5,626 bases of DNA. Origin: JBBRCX01 sp038204465. GTDB lineage: Bacteria; Planctomycetota; Phycisphaerae; Tepidisphaerales; Tepidisphaeraceae. Shown here piece by piece: positions 4,501-5,626 of this stretch. Each line of letters opens with the position of its first letter. Position 1 is the stretch's first letter. The stretch is taken from the NCBI GenBank assembly GCA_038204465.1, contig JBBRCX010000179.1, positions 1 to 5,626 on the forward strand, read 5' to 3'. The translations under genes and the position numbers were made by a program. The notes under the pieces are model-generated. The model worked only from the letters and a program-made list of their open reading frames with translations. It had not been told where the DNA came from and ran no database searches.

Positions 4501-5626
4501 AAACCGGCAGGTTGAATTCGCCATGCCACATCTCTGCAATTCGTCCGGGGGTTCCCTCGTCGCCGGCATTAAAGCTGCAGCTCAGCAAATGCACGGTCTC
4601 CGCATTCGGCTCGCCGCCAAACCGTTCCGGGCGCAGCGTGTAGAGGATATAGCCTTCCAGTTTCTCCGAGCCTTCAACGCGATGTTCCGCCACAGCCTTG
4701 AAAGTCCGCGGATCCAATCGCCACAGATGCAGATCGTCTCGAGGCCGCTGTCTGCCCAGAACAAACGGCACGTGCTTCGAATTGAACAACAGCAGCGCCG
4801 GGTTGTTCAGCGCCAAGCCAGTTGAAAAGTTCTCCGTGTGCAAGTCGTCATGAATGCGCGCGACGCAGGTATCGAACTGTTTTGCCGTGGCGTCGTCAGG
4901 CGAAGTGCCCTCTCGGCTGGAGTAGAGCTGATACGCCTGTCGATCCGGAGCCACGGTAAAATCATGAAGCCAGGTGTCGCCATACTCCGGCATCAGCCAT
5001 GGCTTGCTGACCCAGGTCGCCCGAGTCAGGTCCTCACAGTGCACAAGACGGACGTGCCGCCACGAGTAATGCGGTTCGACCGGATTGGCCTTGGGATCGG
5101 CGATGGCCGAGTTCATCACCGCAAGCGCCTGCCGCCCCCGCAGGATGATGCCCTCGTAGCCGTAGCGGCCCTCCGGTGTTTCGATGCGTTGTCGATGCCA
5201 CTCGCCCGTTTGTTTGTCGTAGAACGCGGAGGTGATGGCATTGGGAACGAACGCCTGGTGGCTGAGACCATCCTCAGAGTACAGCGTCAGGAAGTTGCCT
5301 TCCGGACTCACGGCATTGGAAAGGTAAGCACTGGTGCCGCGATGGACCTCCTCAATGGCGCCAAAATCCAGCGGCTGGCGTGACCGGTAGAACGTGTTTT
5401 CGGGATACCAGGCAGCAGCGCAGAGCCAGAAGTGTCCGCCTGGATCGATGCACATGCTATAGACGCGCGGCGGGATAGTTGCCATCAATTCCCACTTGCC
5501 AGGGCGCACGCGGCGGAAAAAAAGTGCGTTGTCCAGTCCCCAAAGATCTTTGTCCGATGTGAGGTGGGGCGGCACAACAGCCGGCCGGGCCTTCATCGCC
5601 AATGCATATAAGGTTCCCTGATATTG
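4499..5626 (-). CDS. Beta-propeller (sialidase/BNR-like) protein, N terminus beyond the window
   Basis: The frame is open from the window edge (QYQGTLYALAMKARPAV) to TGA at 4499-4501, at least 375 codons. A TTG at 5602 and an ATG at 5596 could serve as starts. The residues before them (GTLYALA) look like a propeller strand and neither start has a ribosome binding site, so the gene probably continues past the window. Repeated strands of aromatic and small residues (ALFFRRVRPGKWELM, PGGHFWLCAAAWYP, PEGNFLTLYSEDGL, DKQTGEWHRQRIETP, VHLLSCSFNAGD) suggest four-stranded blades, as in BNR/sialidase-fold proteins. I see no canonical Asp box (SxDxGxTW), and no catalytic set can be assigned. The whole frame is intact, unlike its two downstream neighbours. 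It precedes the family-10-like hydrolase by 112 bp, in an arrangement typical of polysaccharide-degradation clusters. A carbohydrate-binding or carbohydrate-cleaving role is inferred from this context only. Confidence 0.75.
   Translation of the reverse strand, partial: QYQGTLYALAMKARPAVVPPHLTSDKDLWGLDNALFFRRVRPGKWELMATIPPRVYSMCIDPGGHFWLCAAAWYPENTFYRSRQPLDFGAIEEVHRGTSAYLSNAVSPEGNFLTLYSEDGLSHQAFVPNAITSAFYDKQTGEWHRQRIETPEGRYGYEGIILRGRQALAVMNSAIADPKANPVEPHYSWRHVRLVHCEDLTRATWVSKPWLMPEYGDTWLHDFTVAPDRQAYQLYSSREGTSPDDATAKQFDTCVARIHDDLHTENFSTGLALNNPALLLFNSKHVPFVLGRQRPRDDLHLWRLDPRTFKAVAEHRVEGSEKLEGYILYTLRPERFGGEPNAETVHLLSCSFNAGDEGTPGRIAEMWHGEFNLPV

Overview
The window is GC-rich bacterial DNA. A PEP-CTERM protein built of HAF repeats, and minus-strand genes resembling glycoside hydrolases and beta-propellers, suggest a member of the Planctomycetota/Verrucomicrobiota group. 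That is an inference from family distribution; no marker gene is present. I do not see a new defence or mobile system. What stands out is the damage: nearly every gene here is interrupted, truncated or cut by the window edge, and a tRNA gene is duplicated.

Layout: (1) Positions 1-47 are the 3' half of a tRNA with a CAT anticodon. (2) Positions 155-1495 (+) encode a secreted HAF-repeat protein ending in a PEP-CTERM sorting signal. Its likely signal peptide (ATG at 192) is one base out of frame with the rest. (3) Positions 1618-1682 hold a second copy of the tRNA, lacking about 8 nt of the D arm and anticodon stem. The two tRNA copies share a perfect 46-bp direct repeat that brackets the HAF gene as a 1,635-bp unit. 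(4) Positions 1723 to about 1962 (+) hold the N-terminal piece of a small membrane-anchored protein that loses protein-like character afterwards. (5) On the minus strand, read from right to left, three genes lie head to tail: a beta-propeller protein (4499-5626, cut by the window edge), a family-10-like glycosyl hydrolase (2663-4386, broken by a 68-bp insertion containing a 35-bp repeat), and the C-terminal part of a GH43/GH32-like beta-propeller protein (2195-2712, with a one-base frameshift).

The minus-strand genes probably form, or once formed, a co-transcribed carbohydrate-utilisation cluster: one TIM-barrel hydrolase and two beta-propeller proteins. Substrate and activity cannot be read from the sequence. 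The damage consists of single-base losses in short homopolymer runs plus one 68-bp repeat-bearing insertion. Real gene decay and draft-assembly error explain this equally well, and read-level data would separate them.
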